Below are positions 23,600 to 35,625 of a DNA stretch of 64,000 nt, one piece after another (within the stretch, counting starts at the first letter, position 1; each line of letters begins with the position of its first letter). Source of the DNA: Lycium barbarum (Eukaryota; Streptophyta; Magnoliopsida; Solanales; Solanaceae); assembly GCF_019175385.1 (NCBI RefSeq), contig NC_083337.1:44740938-44804937 (forward strand). The letters are read 5' to 3'. The translations under genes were made by a program, and so were the position numbers. Below the pieces are notes generated by a model that saw nothing but the letters and a program-made list of their open reading frames with translations, had not been told where the DNA came from and did no database searches.

Positions 23600-25580
23600 A
23601 CTGATCCTGAATTCCCAATACTTTCTCAAGTGTCCTCTTATTTAATTATGCCCTTCACATACCTCTTCCACTGGCCGATTCGCTATAATTCGTTATAACG
23701 CATTCCAGGCCTCTACACAGTCATTCTTGTAAAATTTCCTACTTCTGTTTCTTCTCGAGGTAATTATTCCACGTCATTGCCTTTACTCTTCTCTTTGTTT
23801 CTCAGTTGGTTGTCAGCTATATTTCGAGCTGTTCTGCTGAAGTGTTACTGTCTTTCTTGTCTGCATACTGTTCAGTTGTATTGTCACTGATTGTTTCAGA
23901 CTTTTACTCATGGTGTACGTAGTCATAAATCGACTCTTTTTCTTTCTATACTTACTCCTTTAAGATGATGTATCATTCACTTCACTTTACCATCTTATCT
24001 TTAAACACGATCTTGTGACGCGCAGACATCCTCCATCGATTCATTAGACTTTAATACCCTGGAGTATCGCATGACTCTGGTAACCTGTGAACCCTTGTAG
24101 GTTCTACGAGTAAAACTAAATTTCTCAGAGGGTAGCATTTTTGTACTCTAATATCCCTGCTTTACTCAGCTGTGACAGTCCGTATTCTGGAACCCTCAGC
24201 ATCATGCGTCACTTTCTGACTTTCTTTTAAAGGTCTTTAACTATCACTTGTTTTTACTTCTTGATCTTGACCTTTAGGGTTGGTTATCAAATAGCGTTAT
24301 GGTCCCCTCATATTATGACTTCACTGTCATCAAGTAACCAGTAACCCGCTTGTTCTGATCGTCTCGGTTAAACCATTTCACAACTTCCCTTAATCCAACT
24401 TGTAACATTTTCGGCACATTATCTTGGGTCGTTTCTTTATCTTTACTTCAAACTCTTCTATTGCCCCTTTATTCAGATTTTGTTGCTAGTTTTCCTGTCA
24501 CACATTATGTTGCGATGTTTAAGCATACCTTAGCGTCGTTTCACTAGTCTGTATGCTTTAACTTGCATTCTTCTCTCGTACCTTTCAATGGTATCGGGGC
24601 TGAACTATGGCTTTTGCTCTCAGTACTAATCCTATCTCGGTACTTGGTTCAAACCATCTTACACCGTTCCCTAATGTATCCCAAATACCGTAGCACATTG
24701 TTATTACCGAATCCTTGCTCTTCTTATCAAGTACTCACTTGGTCCCATCCTTAGTGTACAAATATTCGTAGATCGCATAACTATTCTTGTACAATTCATA
24801 CAAAGTGCATCAAATCTTAGTCATAGTTCTTCCTTCTCCGGGTTCATCCTGTTTTGCATATCTTATTTGTACCACAACTCAGTTGCGGTCTATCTTGTCA
24901 TGCCCTTTTCCCTTTCCTTTTTCACCATTTGATTTTCTCATATCCTTCTATAGGGGATTTCCTATCCCTTCTCCTTTGTCACTTATAAGTTACAATATCA
25001 TTAGCATGTAACCCCATTGCCAACGTCTTAAGCTCTAATCCAATATTGCATTTAATATTTCTTAAGTTACTCGTTACCATTTTCTTGTCGTATCCTTCCT
25101 TTTTATAAGCATCTAATTTCTAATGTCGTATTATCCTAAATCTTTACCAATAATTCTCAGCACTGTCTCAAATACCATCCTGAATTCTATCCATTGATTG
25201 TTGGCTTTTAGGTCTTATAAACTTGTTTCGGCAAGAGATCTCACCTGACATTTATGTATCCATATAAAATATATTGTAGTGTCAACTGTTTCCATCTTAT
25301 ACCTACATTTCTTTTTTTTGTCCGCTTCCCCCCTTAAGGGTGTACTTATACCATCATCCGTTTATACTCCGCTCTATGTCCTTGTTTCTAATCTCAAATT
25401 CACTCGATCCTTCTTATAATTCACTTGGTATACTGTACCATACTCACGTCTTTCTCTATAACTTATAACTTGATTATCTACGTACGAAACCTTAATCAAA
25501 GTCCGGAAGCGACGAGATCCTTTCGATATATAGTACAAAATTTTATTTGATAATTTGTATTCGAGTAATGTAATCAATGT
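23600..25580 (-). mobile_element. Two-kilobase region without reading frames in the gag-only element
   Basis: In sense orientation this lies between protease and the polypurine tract, where RT, RNase H and integrase should be. No frame codes for any of them, and no catalytic motif (YVDD-like, D,D,E, H2C2) was seen. The plus strand is rich in C and T, so the transcript would be purine-rich, like 4788-8984. Given the otherwise well-kept element, this looks like replaced or foreign sequence rather than slow decay of pol. Confidence 0.6.
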
Positions 25581-25860
25581 AGCAATTCACCCAAGGCCAC
25601 ATTCCACTTACTCCAATCCATACCCATAATAACATCAAACTCAGTCATATCTAGATCTATCAGGTCTGCCTTGGTGTAACGACTATATATAATCACCGAA
25701 CAATCCCTATATATTTCCTTGCTATAACAGAACCTCCTACCGGTGTAGCTACCTCAAATGGTTCTATCAATTCAGGTTTTATTCCTATTATACTAACAAC
25801 AAAAGGGAGAAATACACGATAATGTGGAGCCTAGGTCTATCAATGCATATACGTCTCGGG
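25580..25860 (-). pseudogene. Retropepsin-like protease remnant of the gag-only element
   Basis: Sequence at 25600-25790 aligns at the DNA level with the protease region of the host element at 33250-33440 (CCATACCCATAATAACATCAAA with CCATGCCCATAATGACATCAAA). The active-site segment reads YALIDLGSTLSC, with Leu where the other copies have Pro after the catalytic Asp (YALIDPGST). The frame closes at 25793 soon after that. The GMDW-type C-terminal part is only a trace. Confidence 0.65.
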
Positions 25861-27326
25861 AGAAAATCGATAGTATACCTGTAACCACATTTGGTGACGT
25901 CTCCTGATCCTGTCTACTAGCCAAAGCATATATGCGGTTCGAAGGACCGCTAAAACTGGAAGCTCTGCCACGACCTCTACCACGGCCTGCTGGCACCTGA
26001 ACACCCTGCCCCATAGGTCGCATAGCTACAGAAGAAGACGAACCAGCAACCGACCCAGTAGGCTGAGATGCACCACCTGGACTACCCCCGAATGGACACT
26101 CCCTCATAATATGGCCTTGACGGCCGCAAGTAAAACAAGCACCTGTAGCAAAACGACATTCCCCAAAATGGGGCCTACCACAACGAGAACACCGAGGCAA
26201 GGGTGGCCTCGACTGGCGCGAACCCCTGTTCATCTGTGAACCTGAAACCCTAGAGCTCTGACCGGCTCTTGAATACCCTGTGCTATCAAATCTCCCATCT
26301 GTGAACTGTGGGGGTGCACTCCGGGCTGGCTGAGAAGGATATCTATTATACTGCTGAGGCTGCCTGCCTCGAAACTCACCAGAATAACCAGCCGATCTAG
26401 CCCTCTTATGCTGGCCCCTGTCATGATATCTGTCGGGCTGACGCCCTCTATGTCGATCCTCTACACCCTGTGCATATGCCTGTACCCGAGCAATATACAT
26501 CCCTGGCTGGGAAGCCATTACCATACAACTATCAATCAAATAACGATCTAACCCCATCACATACCGATGCACTCTATCCGTCATATCAGCTACAATAGTG
26601 GGTGCATATCTAGCCAATGAGTCAAACTCTAGACTATACTCTCGAACACTCCTGCCCCTCTGTTCCAACTGTAGGAATGTATCAACTCTAGCTCGCCGCA
26701 TTTCTGGAGGCAGAAAGTGGCCAAGGAAGGCCTCCACAAATTCATCCCATACTGCTGGAGGAGCATCCTCGCCCCTAGACAACTCCCACGACTCATACCA
26801 ATTGACAGCCATATCCCGCAATCGATACGAAGCTAACTCAACAGACTCAGTCTCAGAAGCCTTCATTATCCGCAATGTACGCTGCATCTGTCGAACGAAC
26901 TCCTGCGGGTCATCTTCGGGCTTCGACCCGAAAAAACTTTGGAGGATTACAGCTTAGGAAGTCACGGGCTCTCAAACTGTCATATCTATTTGTCTGGTCA
27001 ACCCCTAGTCCATGCCTGCGAGCCTGTCCTGCCACTAATCTGGTGAGAAACTGAACTGCATCCCTCATGGCTATATCCCCCGCCCCTGGCTGAGGAGCTG
27101 GAGGCTCGGGTGCTGGAACCTCGGGAGCTGGCGGTGGAGCCGCCCCCTGACCTGGAGCTGTCGCAGTTATAGGTTTCCCCGGAAGTGGCGGTGTAGCAGA
27201 ACTCGCGGACTGGAACACAATCTCAGGCATAAACTGGGCACGAGCCCTAGTAACTCTCCGAGTGTGGCTAGTATCCCCTGTTACGGTTTTGCCCTTCTGG
27301 GCAGCTGTCACTTTCTTTGGAGGCAT
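25793..27326 (-). pseudogene. gag: Gag polyprotein of the gag-only element, one frameshift from open
   Basis: Two overlapping frames together make a full gag. The first starts at MPPKKVTAAQKGKTV (27326) and has a Pro/Ala-rich stretch, then a helix-rich part ending NPPKFF. An extra base near 26935 (TTTTTTCGGG against TTTTTTGGG in relatives) shifts the frame. The second frame carries the retrotransposon gag domain (SVELASYRLRDMAVNWYESW, LPPEMRRARVDTFLQLEQ), an Arg/Tyr/Gln-rich linker, a CSRCGRPHFGEC motif, the complete zinc knuckle CFTCGRQGHIMREC and a Gly/Arg-rich stretch before protease. Gag forms the particle that packages the RNA. Because only one base breaks it, it may have been functional recently. 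Confidence 0.88.
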
Positions 27327-27515
27327 AGCTGTAAACATAATAGTCTGTTAGGAAGGGATTATCCTGATAATATAGCTCTATTGTACCATCTAGGATAAGA
27401 AGAAAAGATGACATCCTAAATGTCCTGTAGCTTCCTATTTATAGATGTGGTGCACAACACACCGATAAACAAGACTCTACTAGACACGGTCTGTAGACAC
27501 TCCGAGGATGAACAA

Positions 27516-27526
27516 CTCTGATACCA
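27516..27526 (-). other. Primer-binding site, tRNA-iMet type
   Basis: CTCTGATACCA on the plus strand is TGGTATCAGAG on the sense strand, a perfect match to the complement of the initiator tRNA-Met 3' end, four bases inside the 5' LTR. The leader between it and the gag start (27327-27515) has no reading frame. Confidence 0.92.
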
Positions 27527-27530
27527 CTTT

Positions 27531-30086
27531 TGTCACGACCCAGCCCCGTGGGCCATGACTAGTGCCCGAGCTGGACTCCCATACGTACCTATCAAACATT
27601 ATCGGACTGATACTATAGGTTTTCTATCAATCATATCGTAATAACATACGCAAGCCGACGAGGCTGCCACTATATATATCATTGTATTACGCAAGCCGAC
27701 AAGGCTGCCACTATATATATTATTATATTACGCAAGCCGACAAGGCTGCCACTACAAAATAATAACATATGCAAGCCGGCAAGGCTGCTATAACGAAAGA
27801 ACATCCAGAATAACCATATAGACACAACTGATCAAATCTGAATACAACCCACATACTTGTCTACAGACCTCTAAGAGTTCAAAAGTGAAATATGACGGGA
27901 CAGGGCCCCGTCGTACCCCTAGACAAACATATATATATATATATATATATATACATCAGAAGGTCTGTACCAAAATCTAGGCTCCGGAACAACGGAGCTC
28001 TCCAAGACAGCAGAAAGGGGATCCTAAGCTGGCGGATCACCAAAGCAAGTATCTGCACCTGCGGGCATGAAACGCAGCCCCCCGAAGAAAGGGGGTCGGT
28101 ACGGAATATGTACTGAGTATGTAAAGCATGAAATACAGTAAAAAGGAACATAACTGAAGTAGAGGCTACAGGGGACAAGTATAATAATCAAGAAATCACT
28201 GTACCTGTGTCTTACGAAACAAAATCATGCATATCATTATCATATACCATACCCGGCCCATTATGGGACTCGGTGAATAAGATCATATTATCATATCATC
28301 ATATACCGTACCTGGCCCATTATGGGACTCGGTGAATAAAGTCATACTATCGTATCATCATATCATCATATACATATACCGTTCCCGGCCCTCTAGTAAG
28401 GGACTCGGTGAATAAAGTCATGTACACGTATACCGTACCCGGTCCATCAGGGGACTCGGTGCCATAATCATATCATCATATACATATACCGTACCCGGCC
28501 CTCTAGTAAGGGACTCAGTGAATAATGCAGCGACACTGTGCAGGATAACATACCCGGCCCGGGACTCGGTGAATGATACAATAACAGTATGCACGAGTAG
28601 AATATCATGAGCAACCATATACCACTACATCATCATCTGAGACCCAATAGAATCAGTGGACTAACCAACACTCAAATAACAAGACAATAGTCATGGTAAG
28701 TATGGATGACAATAACAACTATATCAAATAGAGCCTCAGGAATTATACGTCATGTGCCAAGATAATGCAAAACAGCTATTGGAATTCAAGGACATTAATT
28801 ATTACAGAGTCTTTAAGAATAGGAACTTTCACACACCAACTACTATCCAACGTATAGAGGACTCGACAGGAACTCAATCACTTAAGAGTTCTAGCATCAA
28901 GAAGTGAATAGGAATCATGAATCACACTCGGAACTTATGAATAGAATTACCCCAAGTTCATATCATTCGTCACTTAAATCTAAGACATGCCAAAAGAAAT
29001 AAGGGACAACTTTACATACCTGTTTATCGACTATTCGCAAATCCGTTCGCTTTGTTGCCCCCTTTAGCCTATTTAACATCAAAGTAACGTTATCGTTAGT
29101 AACTATACTTTCTAGTTCATAAATCCGTAGCCCATCGCTTATAGAACGTATTCTTTAACTTATACATTCTCGTTAAGGGTTTTTCATTATTTAAGGACTT
29201 AACGAAAATCGGGCAGCATTTCTCCTATATATTTGCCTAACCCGATTTTCCACTTATTCTCCTGTTAACACAGAAATACCAACAACAAGGATATATCTAT
29301 ATAAAATTTTCACAATTCAGCCCATAACAATTCTAACAACCCAACAATTTCATCTAAATCCATTTCAACCCACGATTTCACATAATAACAATTTCATGTA
29401 TTTTCTTACTTCCGATTTCGTCCAATTCAATTTTAACAATTTCATTACAACATTATAAACACAATTACACCATAAAATAGGAAGATCTTACCACAATTTC
29501 CTCGGAGAAATTTGTACGCTCAATTGTTCCGATTTTGCAATTTCTTCTTCTCCAACTTAAAACCAAATGTTGCTATCACTTCCTTGGATTTGTATTGCAC
29601 TTGAAATTGATCCAAAATATTCAAAAATCAAAATTTTTCGTCACCACCATGGCTGGCCGTGAGCAGCCATGGTTGATCTCCCTTTTTTTTCTTGATTTTT
29701 GTTTTTGGAAAATGGATGAAAAACAAATCCACCTTTTTGGATCAGCCCTAGGAGGACACGTGTCCCCCCCTTGGTGAGTCACAAATCCACCTTTTTGGAT
29801 TTTTGTTTATTTTTCGCTTTTTTTTTTAATTTCGGGTGTGGCCCACTTAGTAATTAGGCTTAATTAATTTAATTAATCACCACCTCTTACTTAGTAATTT
29901 ATCACAATTAATTAATCCCTAATTTCCAATAATATTTTTACACTAAATAAAATTTATAAACAATTTATGTTTTAATTAAAAATTGAAAATTAAAGGTTTC
30001 TATTTCGTGTCCGAAAATAACTCCGCCTTTAACTTGAGTCGATTTGCTTGCGAATAATTCGACGTATAAATATACGGGGTATAACA
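27531..30086 (-). repeat. 5' LTR of the gag-only element (2556 bp)
   Basis: It begins TGTCACGACCCAGCCCC and ends ACGGGGTATAACA. It has the full terminal dinucleotides and is followed by AAAGG. The hairpin copy at 28097 has one change (CGGTAC). One extra CCCGGCCC unit lies near 28310-28370, and the segment near 29720-29760 is rearranged compared with 23160-23250. Confidence 0.93.
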
Positions 30087-30105
30087 AAAGGAAAACATAC
30101 ATACC

Positions 30106-31401
30106 TTAAAATCTTGACGTCTCATCTTGGACTTCTTCCAAGGGATGAAATAAATGAGGGTATCTGGATCGCATACTTTCTTCCGCTTCCCATGTTATTT
30201 CTTCTTGTTTACAGCTTCTCCATAAAACCTTAACTGAGGCCACTTCTTTGTTTCTAAGCCTCCGTACTTGCCTATCTATTATGGCAATGGGTATCTCTTC
30301 ATAAGATAGCTTTTCTGTCACATGTACATCACTTATTGGCGCGATCTTAGAAGGATCTCCTACACACTTCCGAAGCATCGAGACATGGAAAACCGGATGG
30401 ACTGACTCCAAATCCGGAGGTAGATCTAATTCATAGGCTACCTTTCCCACTTTTTGTACAATCTCATAAGGCCCAATGTATCGGGGACTAAGCTTCCCCT
30501 TTTTGCCAAACCTCATTACACCCTTCATAGGCGACACTTTCAAGAATACCCAGAGTTTCACTTTGAACTCCAAGTCTCTTCGAAGATTATCCGCATAGGA
30601 CTTTTGGCGACTTTGGGCTGCTAACAACAGATCTTGTATGAGCTTAACTTTCTCTACAGCTTGCTGGACCAAATTTGGCCCTATCAATTTAGCCTCTCCT
30701 GTTTCAAACCACCCGATTGGGGATCTACACTTTCGCCCATATAAAGTTTCATACGGTGCCATTTGAATGCTAGAATGATAACTGTTATTGTAAGAAAATT
30801 CAATGAGTGGAAAATGATCATCCCAATTTCCTCCAAAATCTGTTATACATGCTCGTAACATATCTTTAAGAGTCTGAATAGTACGTTCAGCTTGTCCATC
30901 GGTCTGTGGATGAAATGCCGTGCTAAGGCTCACTTGGGTCCCTAAACCCTCTAGGAACGACGTCCAAAAATTAGCTGTAAATTGAGTCCCTCTATCGGAA
31001 ATAATAGATACTGGAACACCATGAAGTCTCACTATCTCTTTAACATATAGCTTTGCATAATCTTCTGCCACATACGTCGTTCTGACGGGTGAGAAATGAG
31101 CTGACTTTGTGAGTCTATCCACAATCACCCATATGGAATCATACTTACGTCGAGAACGGGGTAAGCTTGAAATGAAGTCCATGTTAATCACTTCCCATTT
31201 CCAAGTTGGGATTTCTATAGCTTGCAACAATCCACCCGGCTTTTGGTGCTCGATTTTCACTTGCAGGAAATTTGGACATTGAGCTACGAATTCCGCTATA
31301 TCTTTCTTCATTTCATTCCACCAATATATAGACTTAAGGTCATGATACATTTTCGTCGCTCCGGGGTGGATAGAGTAGCGGGAACAATGGGCTTCCCTCA
31401 T
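30106..31401 (-). pseudogene. Integrase core, GPY/F module and chromodomain (Tekay pol, C-terminal part)
   Basis: This is the best-kept coding stretch of the window, 431 codons. It shows SIHPGATKMYHDLKSIYWW and AQCPNFLQV (zinc-binding region; the last Cys is Phe), then the catalytic D,D,E residues in WVIVDRLTKSAHF, ISDRGTQFT and DGQAERTIQTLKDML, then RYIGPYEIVQKVGKVAYELD (GPY/F), and the chromodomain IAIIDRQVRRL, VLWRSCKQEE, ITWEAEE, YPHLF. The first Met is internal to the family frame; an in-frame TAA at 31405-31407 separates it from the upstream part, where a sister copy (near 56750) has CAA. In the cell this protein joins cDNA ends to host DNA. Confidence 0.92.
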
Positions 31402-32160
31402 TATTTAGTGGCGTAAGTCTGCCACATCGGGAACACATAACCTACCTCGACAGCGGAGGACTACGTCTCCTGAAATATCAAATGATGACTCCTCTTTCTG
31501 GGGGAGTGTATCTCTGTACTGCATTAGCATGGAATCTTCATATTGTCGGTCTTTCACTTCTGCTACAAACGACGAGACTGCTGAATTCTGAATAGTAGCT
31601 CCCCTGCTACCTGTGTCCACCACTCGAACTCCTAGGCTAGCTAACTGCTGGAGCTCACGGGCCATTCCCCTCTTCTCTGGTCATACATCACATAAACTTC
31701 CCATCGATTTGTGGCTAAGAGCATCAGCTACAACATTGCCTTTCCAGGGTGATACAAAATATCGACATCATAATCCTTTAGCAGTTCCAACCATCGTCGT
31801 TGCCACAAATTCAACTCTTTGTGCTTGAAGATGTACTGGAGACTCTTATGATCTGTGTAGATATCCACATGGACACCATATAAATAATGTCTCCATATCT
31901 TTAACGCATGAACCACTGCGGCCAATTCTAGATCATGGGTCGGATAACTCTTCTCATGTTTCCGCAATTGCCTTGAAGCATACGTAACCACTTTACCATG
32001 TTGCATCAATACACAACCTAGCCTAACACCTGAAGCATCACAATAAACAACATATCCTTCCAATCCCTCTGGAATGTCAAACTGGGGCAGAAGTCAATCT
32101 ATCCTTCAACTCTTGGAAACTCCGTTCGCAAGCATCTGTTCATTGAAACTTAGTTGATTT
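31402..32160 (-). pseudogene. RNase H and integrase N-terminal linker, broken
   Basis: RNase H is visible as [38 protein letters not shown] and [17 protein letters not shown] (31728-32063). All catalytic acidic positions are kept. A one-base loss in HPGKA(N)VVADAL near 31735 shifts the frame; after it come ARELQQLASLGVR and the pre-integrase segment (31405-31665). A further TGA lies in the LCDV-PEKR segment. Upstream, TGG has become TGA at 32140-32142 in the FQW-TDACE segment, relative to the copy near 56010. Confidence 0.85.
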
Positions 32161-32805
32161 CTAGGTCAACTTTGTGAGCGGTGCAGAAATAGAAGAGAAA
32201 CCTTCAACAAATCTCTTATAATAATCTGCTAAGCCTAGAAAGCTACGAACCTCTGTAGGAGTTGTGGGCCTTGGCCAAGTTTTCACGGCCTCAATCTTTT
32301 GACTATCCACTCGAATCCCATCGGCTGCAACAATATGCCCCAGAAATGTCACTGAGTTCAACCAAAACTCACATTTGGAAAACTTTGCAAACAACTCTCG
32401 AGTTCGAAGAACTCCAAGGACAGTGCGCAAATGATCCACATGTTCTGCCTCGGATCTAGAATACACCAAGATATCATCAATAAATACGATCACAAATAAA
32501 TCTAGGAAGGGCCTAAACATATTGTTCATCAAATCCATAAATACTGCCGGTGCATTAGTTAGCCTAAATGACATCACCCGGAACTCGAAATGACCATATC
32601 TTGTTCTGAAGGCTGTCTTAGGGATATCTTTATCCCTAACTCTAACTTGATGATACCCGGAGCTCAAATCAATCTTTGAAAACCATTTGGCGCCTTGCAA
32701 TTGATCAAATAAATCATCAATCCTCGGAAGAGGATATTTATTCTTAATCGTCACCTTATTCAATTGTCGATAATCAATGCACATTCTCAAGGAGCCGTCT
32801 TTCTT
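32161..32805 (-). pseudogene. Reverse transcriptase domain
   Basis: Open over 209 codons: [64 protein letters not shown] and the catalytic FIDDILVYS, followed by [16 protein letters not shown] and [15 protein letters not shown]. It ends at a TAG (32161-32163), where the copy near 55990 has CAG in KLTQKSAKF. The upstream border is another in-frame stop (TGA, 32806-32808). The active-site FIDD is the usual form in this lineage. Confidence 0.9.
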
Positions 32806-33837
32806 TCAACCGAACAATACGGGCGCTCCCCACGGGGATGAACTAGGCCTAATAAATCCTTTATCAAGCAAATCTTTCAATTGCTCCTTCAACTCCTTCA
32901 ATTCTGCAGGTGCCATTCTATAAGGAGGAATAGATATAGGCTTAGTGTCTGGCAACACATCAATAGCAAAGTCAATCTCCCGCTCAGGCGGAAGGCCTGG
33001 AAGCTCTCCCGGGAACACATCCGGAAATTCATTTACAACGGGAACTGACTGAAGGGTTGGCGATTCAGCTTCCATATCTTGAACTCGCACTAGGTGATAA
33101 ATACATCCCCTTGTGATCATCTCCCTTGCCTTTAGATAGGAAATAAACCTACCTTTTGGTGAAGCCGTATTCCCTTTCCATTCTAAAACTGGTTCTCCCG
33201 GAAACTGGAAAAAAACCATCTTCATTCTACAATCAACATTGGCATAACAAGAAGCCAACCAATCCATGCCCATAATGACATCAAAATATACCATCTTTAG
33301 TTCATGCAAATCAACTATAGTACGACAGTCACATATCACAACTACACAATCACTATATACTCGGCTAGCTATTACCGATTCGCCCACGGGTGTAGACACC
33401 TCAAAAGGTTTGATCGACTCCGGCTCGACTTTAAATCGACCCGCAATATATGGAGTAACATAGGAAAATGTGGAGCCCGGATCAATCAAAGCATATACAT
33501 CATGAGAGAATACTGATAATATAGCTGTGACCACGTCTGGAGAAGACTCAAGATCTTGTCGTCCAGCCAAAGCATAAATACGGTGCTGAGGACCGCTAGA
33601 AGTGGGAGCTCTCCCTCTGCCTCTACCATGGACAACTAGCGCATGTGAACCTGGCCCCATAGGGCGCATAGAAGATGAAGATCCGGCTACTGACCCTGAG
33701 GGCTGGGTCCTACCCCTACCATGAACCGAGGGGCAATCACGCATGATATGGCCTAGCCGACCAGATGAATAGCAACCATCTGAACCCGATCGGCATTGAA
33801 CCCAATGCAACTTCCCACACTGGGAACATCGTGGCAC
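32806..33837 (-). pseudogene. Gag zinc knuckle, protease and RT N-terminus
   Basis: In frame with RT and gag. CSQCGKLHWVQC precedes a zinc knuckle, CYSSGRLGHIMRDC, in which the second Cys is Ser. Protease follows with VYALIDPGSTFSYVTPYIA and FDVIMGMDWLASCYANVDC. The connection to RT has NEFPDVFPGELPGLPPEREI and the start of RT, IPPYRMAPAELKELKEQL and SSPWGAPVLF. The first Met of this stretch has no meaning; the frame is limited by stops on both sides. Confidence 0.88.
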
Positions 33838-34911
33838 GGGCGACCTTACCTGACCCGAATCACCTCTAAACTGGGACCCTGAAGGGCTCAGACTCGGCCC
33901 CGCACGAGCAGATATATCAAATCACTGGCCTGAAAACCATGGAGGTGTACTGGTCATAGAGTAACCTGAATGCCCAGGAAACTGCTGCCTGTGCCCACCT
34001 ATAATCTCACTCATCGGGCCCGAAGATCTGGCCCTCTTGCTATGGCCCCTATCTTTCTCACGTTCCCTTCTTTGCTGTTGCAGGCTTTCTTCTAAGTTTT
34101 GAGTATGGTCCTGAATGTGTGCAATATCCATACCATCCTGAAGGGACGCAGTCAAGCATCTATCCATCAAATGTGGCCCTAGGCCTTTCACAAATCGGTG
34201 TACCCGATCACCCATATCCGCTACCATGGCCGAAGCACACCTAGCCGAGGAATTGAAGTGGAGACTATACTCTAGAGCACTCATGCTACCTTGCCTCAAA
34301 TTTAAAAACTTATCAGCTCTAGCTCGTCGAACTTCTGGAGGCATGTAATATCGGAGAAAAACATCAACAAACTCTTGCCATACCGGGGGAGGTGCATTGG
34401 CTCCCCGTGAAGCTATCCAGACTGTATACCATTGGATCGAGACATCTCTTAATCTATATGACGCTAACTCCACCGATTCGGTGTCCGAAGCATGTATCAA
34501 TCGAAGCGTCCTCAACATACCATCAATGAAATCCTGAGGGACCTCTTTCGGCTTTGACCCAAAGAATTATGAAGGGTTTAAAGTAATGAAGTCATGGGCC
34601 CTTGCACTAATAGCCCTATCACCTTGCCCTGAACTTTTCCTCTGAGTCAGGGCCGCAACCAATTGAGTCAGCAAATTAATGGCCTCTTTCACATCTTGGC
34701 TCGAAGCATCCGGTGGAGGAGCTGGAGGTGCTGGAGCTGGGGCTGAGGCTCCCTCATGCTCCTCTAATATAGGCACTGAACGAAAGGACTGGGATTGAGC
34801 CGCACTTTGAGACTCACTTTCCTCTACTACCGGTGGCGGTGCTTTTTCAGCCCGCTTTTCTGCCACCGTCTTGCCCTTTTGGGCAGCTGTAGCTTTTCTC
34901 TTTCTAGGCAT
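33838..34911 (-). pseudogene. gag: Gag polyprotein, N-terminal and central part
   Basis: The start MPRKRKATAAQKGKTV at 34911 agrees with the copies at 50490 and 27326. A charged and Pro/Ala-rich segment is followed by a helix-rich part to LNPS. A TAA at 34567 and a TGA at 33922 interrupt one continuous frame. Between them lies the retrotransposon gag domain (SVELASYRLRDVSIQWYTVW, YMPPEVRRARADKFLNLRQG, EYSLHFNSSAR) and a basic KRARSSGP segment. The leader between 34912 and 35107 is non-coding. Confidence 0.88.
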
Positions 34912-35107
34912 TTCTGAAATACACAACACACGATTAAGGAACAAGAATTTCTCACATCATAGCTCTATCGCACGATTCTTATCAAGAAAAGAAGGTCATT
35001 TATTCCTAAAATGTCCGCAGCTTCTTGTTTATAAGTGTGGCGCGCAACACACCCATAACCAAGACTCTACTAGACACGGCTCGTAGACACACCCTAGGAC
35101 TGAACTG

Positions 35108-35119
35108 CTCTAATACCCC
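35108..35119 (-). other. Primer-binding site, degraded tRNA-iMet type
   Basis: CTCTAATACCCC on the plus strand corresponds to the CTCTGATACCAC of the intact copy, with two changes. It lies three bases inside the LTR edge at 35123. Confidence 0.75.
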
Positions 35120-35122
35120 TTT

Positions 35123-35479
35123 TGTCATGACCCAACTAAGGGGCCGTGACGAGCACCCGGTGCTATCCCACCCGGGCACCCCTTGACAGACTTTTTCATA
35201 ATATCTAGGTGAGCCATACATTTAAAACATACATTTCTATTCATCCATCATACTAGTCCCCTTGGACAACAAGATTCTTTATATCATCATAGGCATTTAT
35301 GCCACATCAATATACATGGGCCGACGAGGCCAACAAAATGATATACAAAATATAGGCCGACAAGGCCAGACATATCTACCCATATACACGTGACTACGAG
35401 CCTCTAAGGAAAGTATAACATAACACATAAGCGGGACAGGACCCCGCTATGCCCATACTATGTACACAAAAGAATAAGT
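35123..35479 (-). repeat. Truncated 5' LTR of the 18301-35479 element
   Basis: It matches 18301-18657 closely (TGTCATGACCCAACTAAGG to CAAAAGAATAAGT) and then stops abruptly at 35479. About 2.2 kb of LTR, including U3 and promoter, is absent. Athila-like pol sequence begins at the next base, so this is a deletion or recombination junction. Confidence 0.9.
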
Positions 35480-35625
35480 CCGGAGATGGAACTCGTACAT
35501 TTAAGATGAATGGGCAGAGATTGAAGCACTATCACGGGATAGTTTCGGAGGATAGGATTGTTGACCGATACAGGTTGAAGCACCTCAGAACGAACAATGA
35601 TCTGGTGTACGCAGATCAAGAGTGA
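35480..35625 (+). pseudogene. Athila-like integrase C-terminal end
   Basis: About 48 codons open to a TGA at 35623-35625: GDGTRTFKMNGQRLKHYHG and DRYRLKHLRTNNDLVYADQE. The FKVNGQRLKHY-type segment is the usual end of integrase in the Athila group. The upstream part is missing because of the junction at 35479/35480. Confidence 0.7.

Larger units (their letters stand above)
21029..30086 (-). mobile_element. Gag-only LTR retrotransposon, 9.06 kb, TSD AAAGG
   Basis: Complete element: LTRs at 21029-23561 and 27531-30086 with nearly identical sequence, primer site at 27516-27526, polypurine tract at 23563-23577, and AAAGG at 21024-21028 and 30087-30091. The 4-kb internal region codes for gag and the start of protease (27326 down to about 25580). 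The rest, 23580-25580, has no RT, RNase H or integrase. It needs enzymes from another element to move. Its LTR termini (TGTCACGACC, GGGGTATAACA) differ in U3 from those of the host element, so it is a separate subfamily. It is the youngest clear insertion here. Confidence 0.93.
18301..35479 (-). mobile_element. Minus-strand Tekay element, nested and truncated
   Basis: Components in sense order, right to left: truncated 5' LTR (35123-35479), primer site, gag, protease, RT, RNase H, integrase, chromodomain (34911 down to 30106), then the 21029-30086 insertion, 3' UTR, hairpin, polypurine tract and complete 3' LTR (18301-20837). The UTR resumes across the insertion: GCATAAAAGG|AAAACATACATACC matches GCATAAAAAGAAAATATACATACC near 575-600. 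The outer part of the 5' LTR, about 2.2 kb, is lost at the junction with an Athila-like element, so its own target duplication cannot be checked. Confidence 0.9.

Noticed and set aside
29535..29777. An 80-codon plus-strand frame with a Met-rich, Phe-rich product
   Set aside because: It lies within the U3 part of the gag-only element's LTR. The same place in the partner LTR (near 22980-23240) does not keep this frame.
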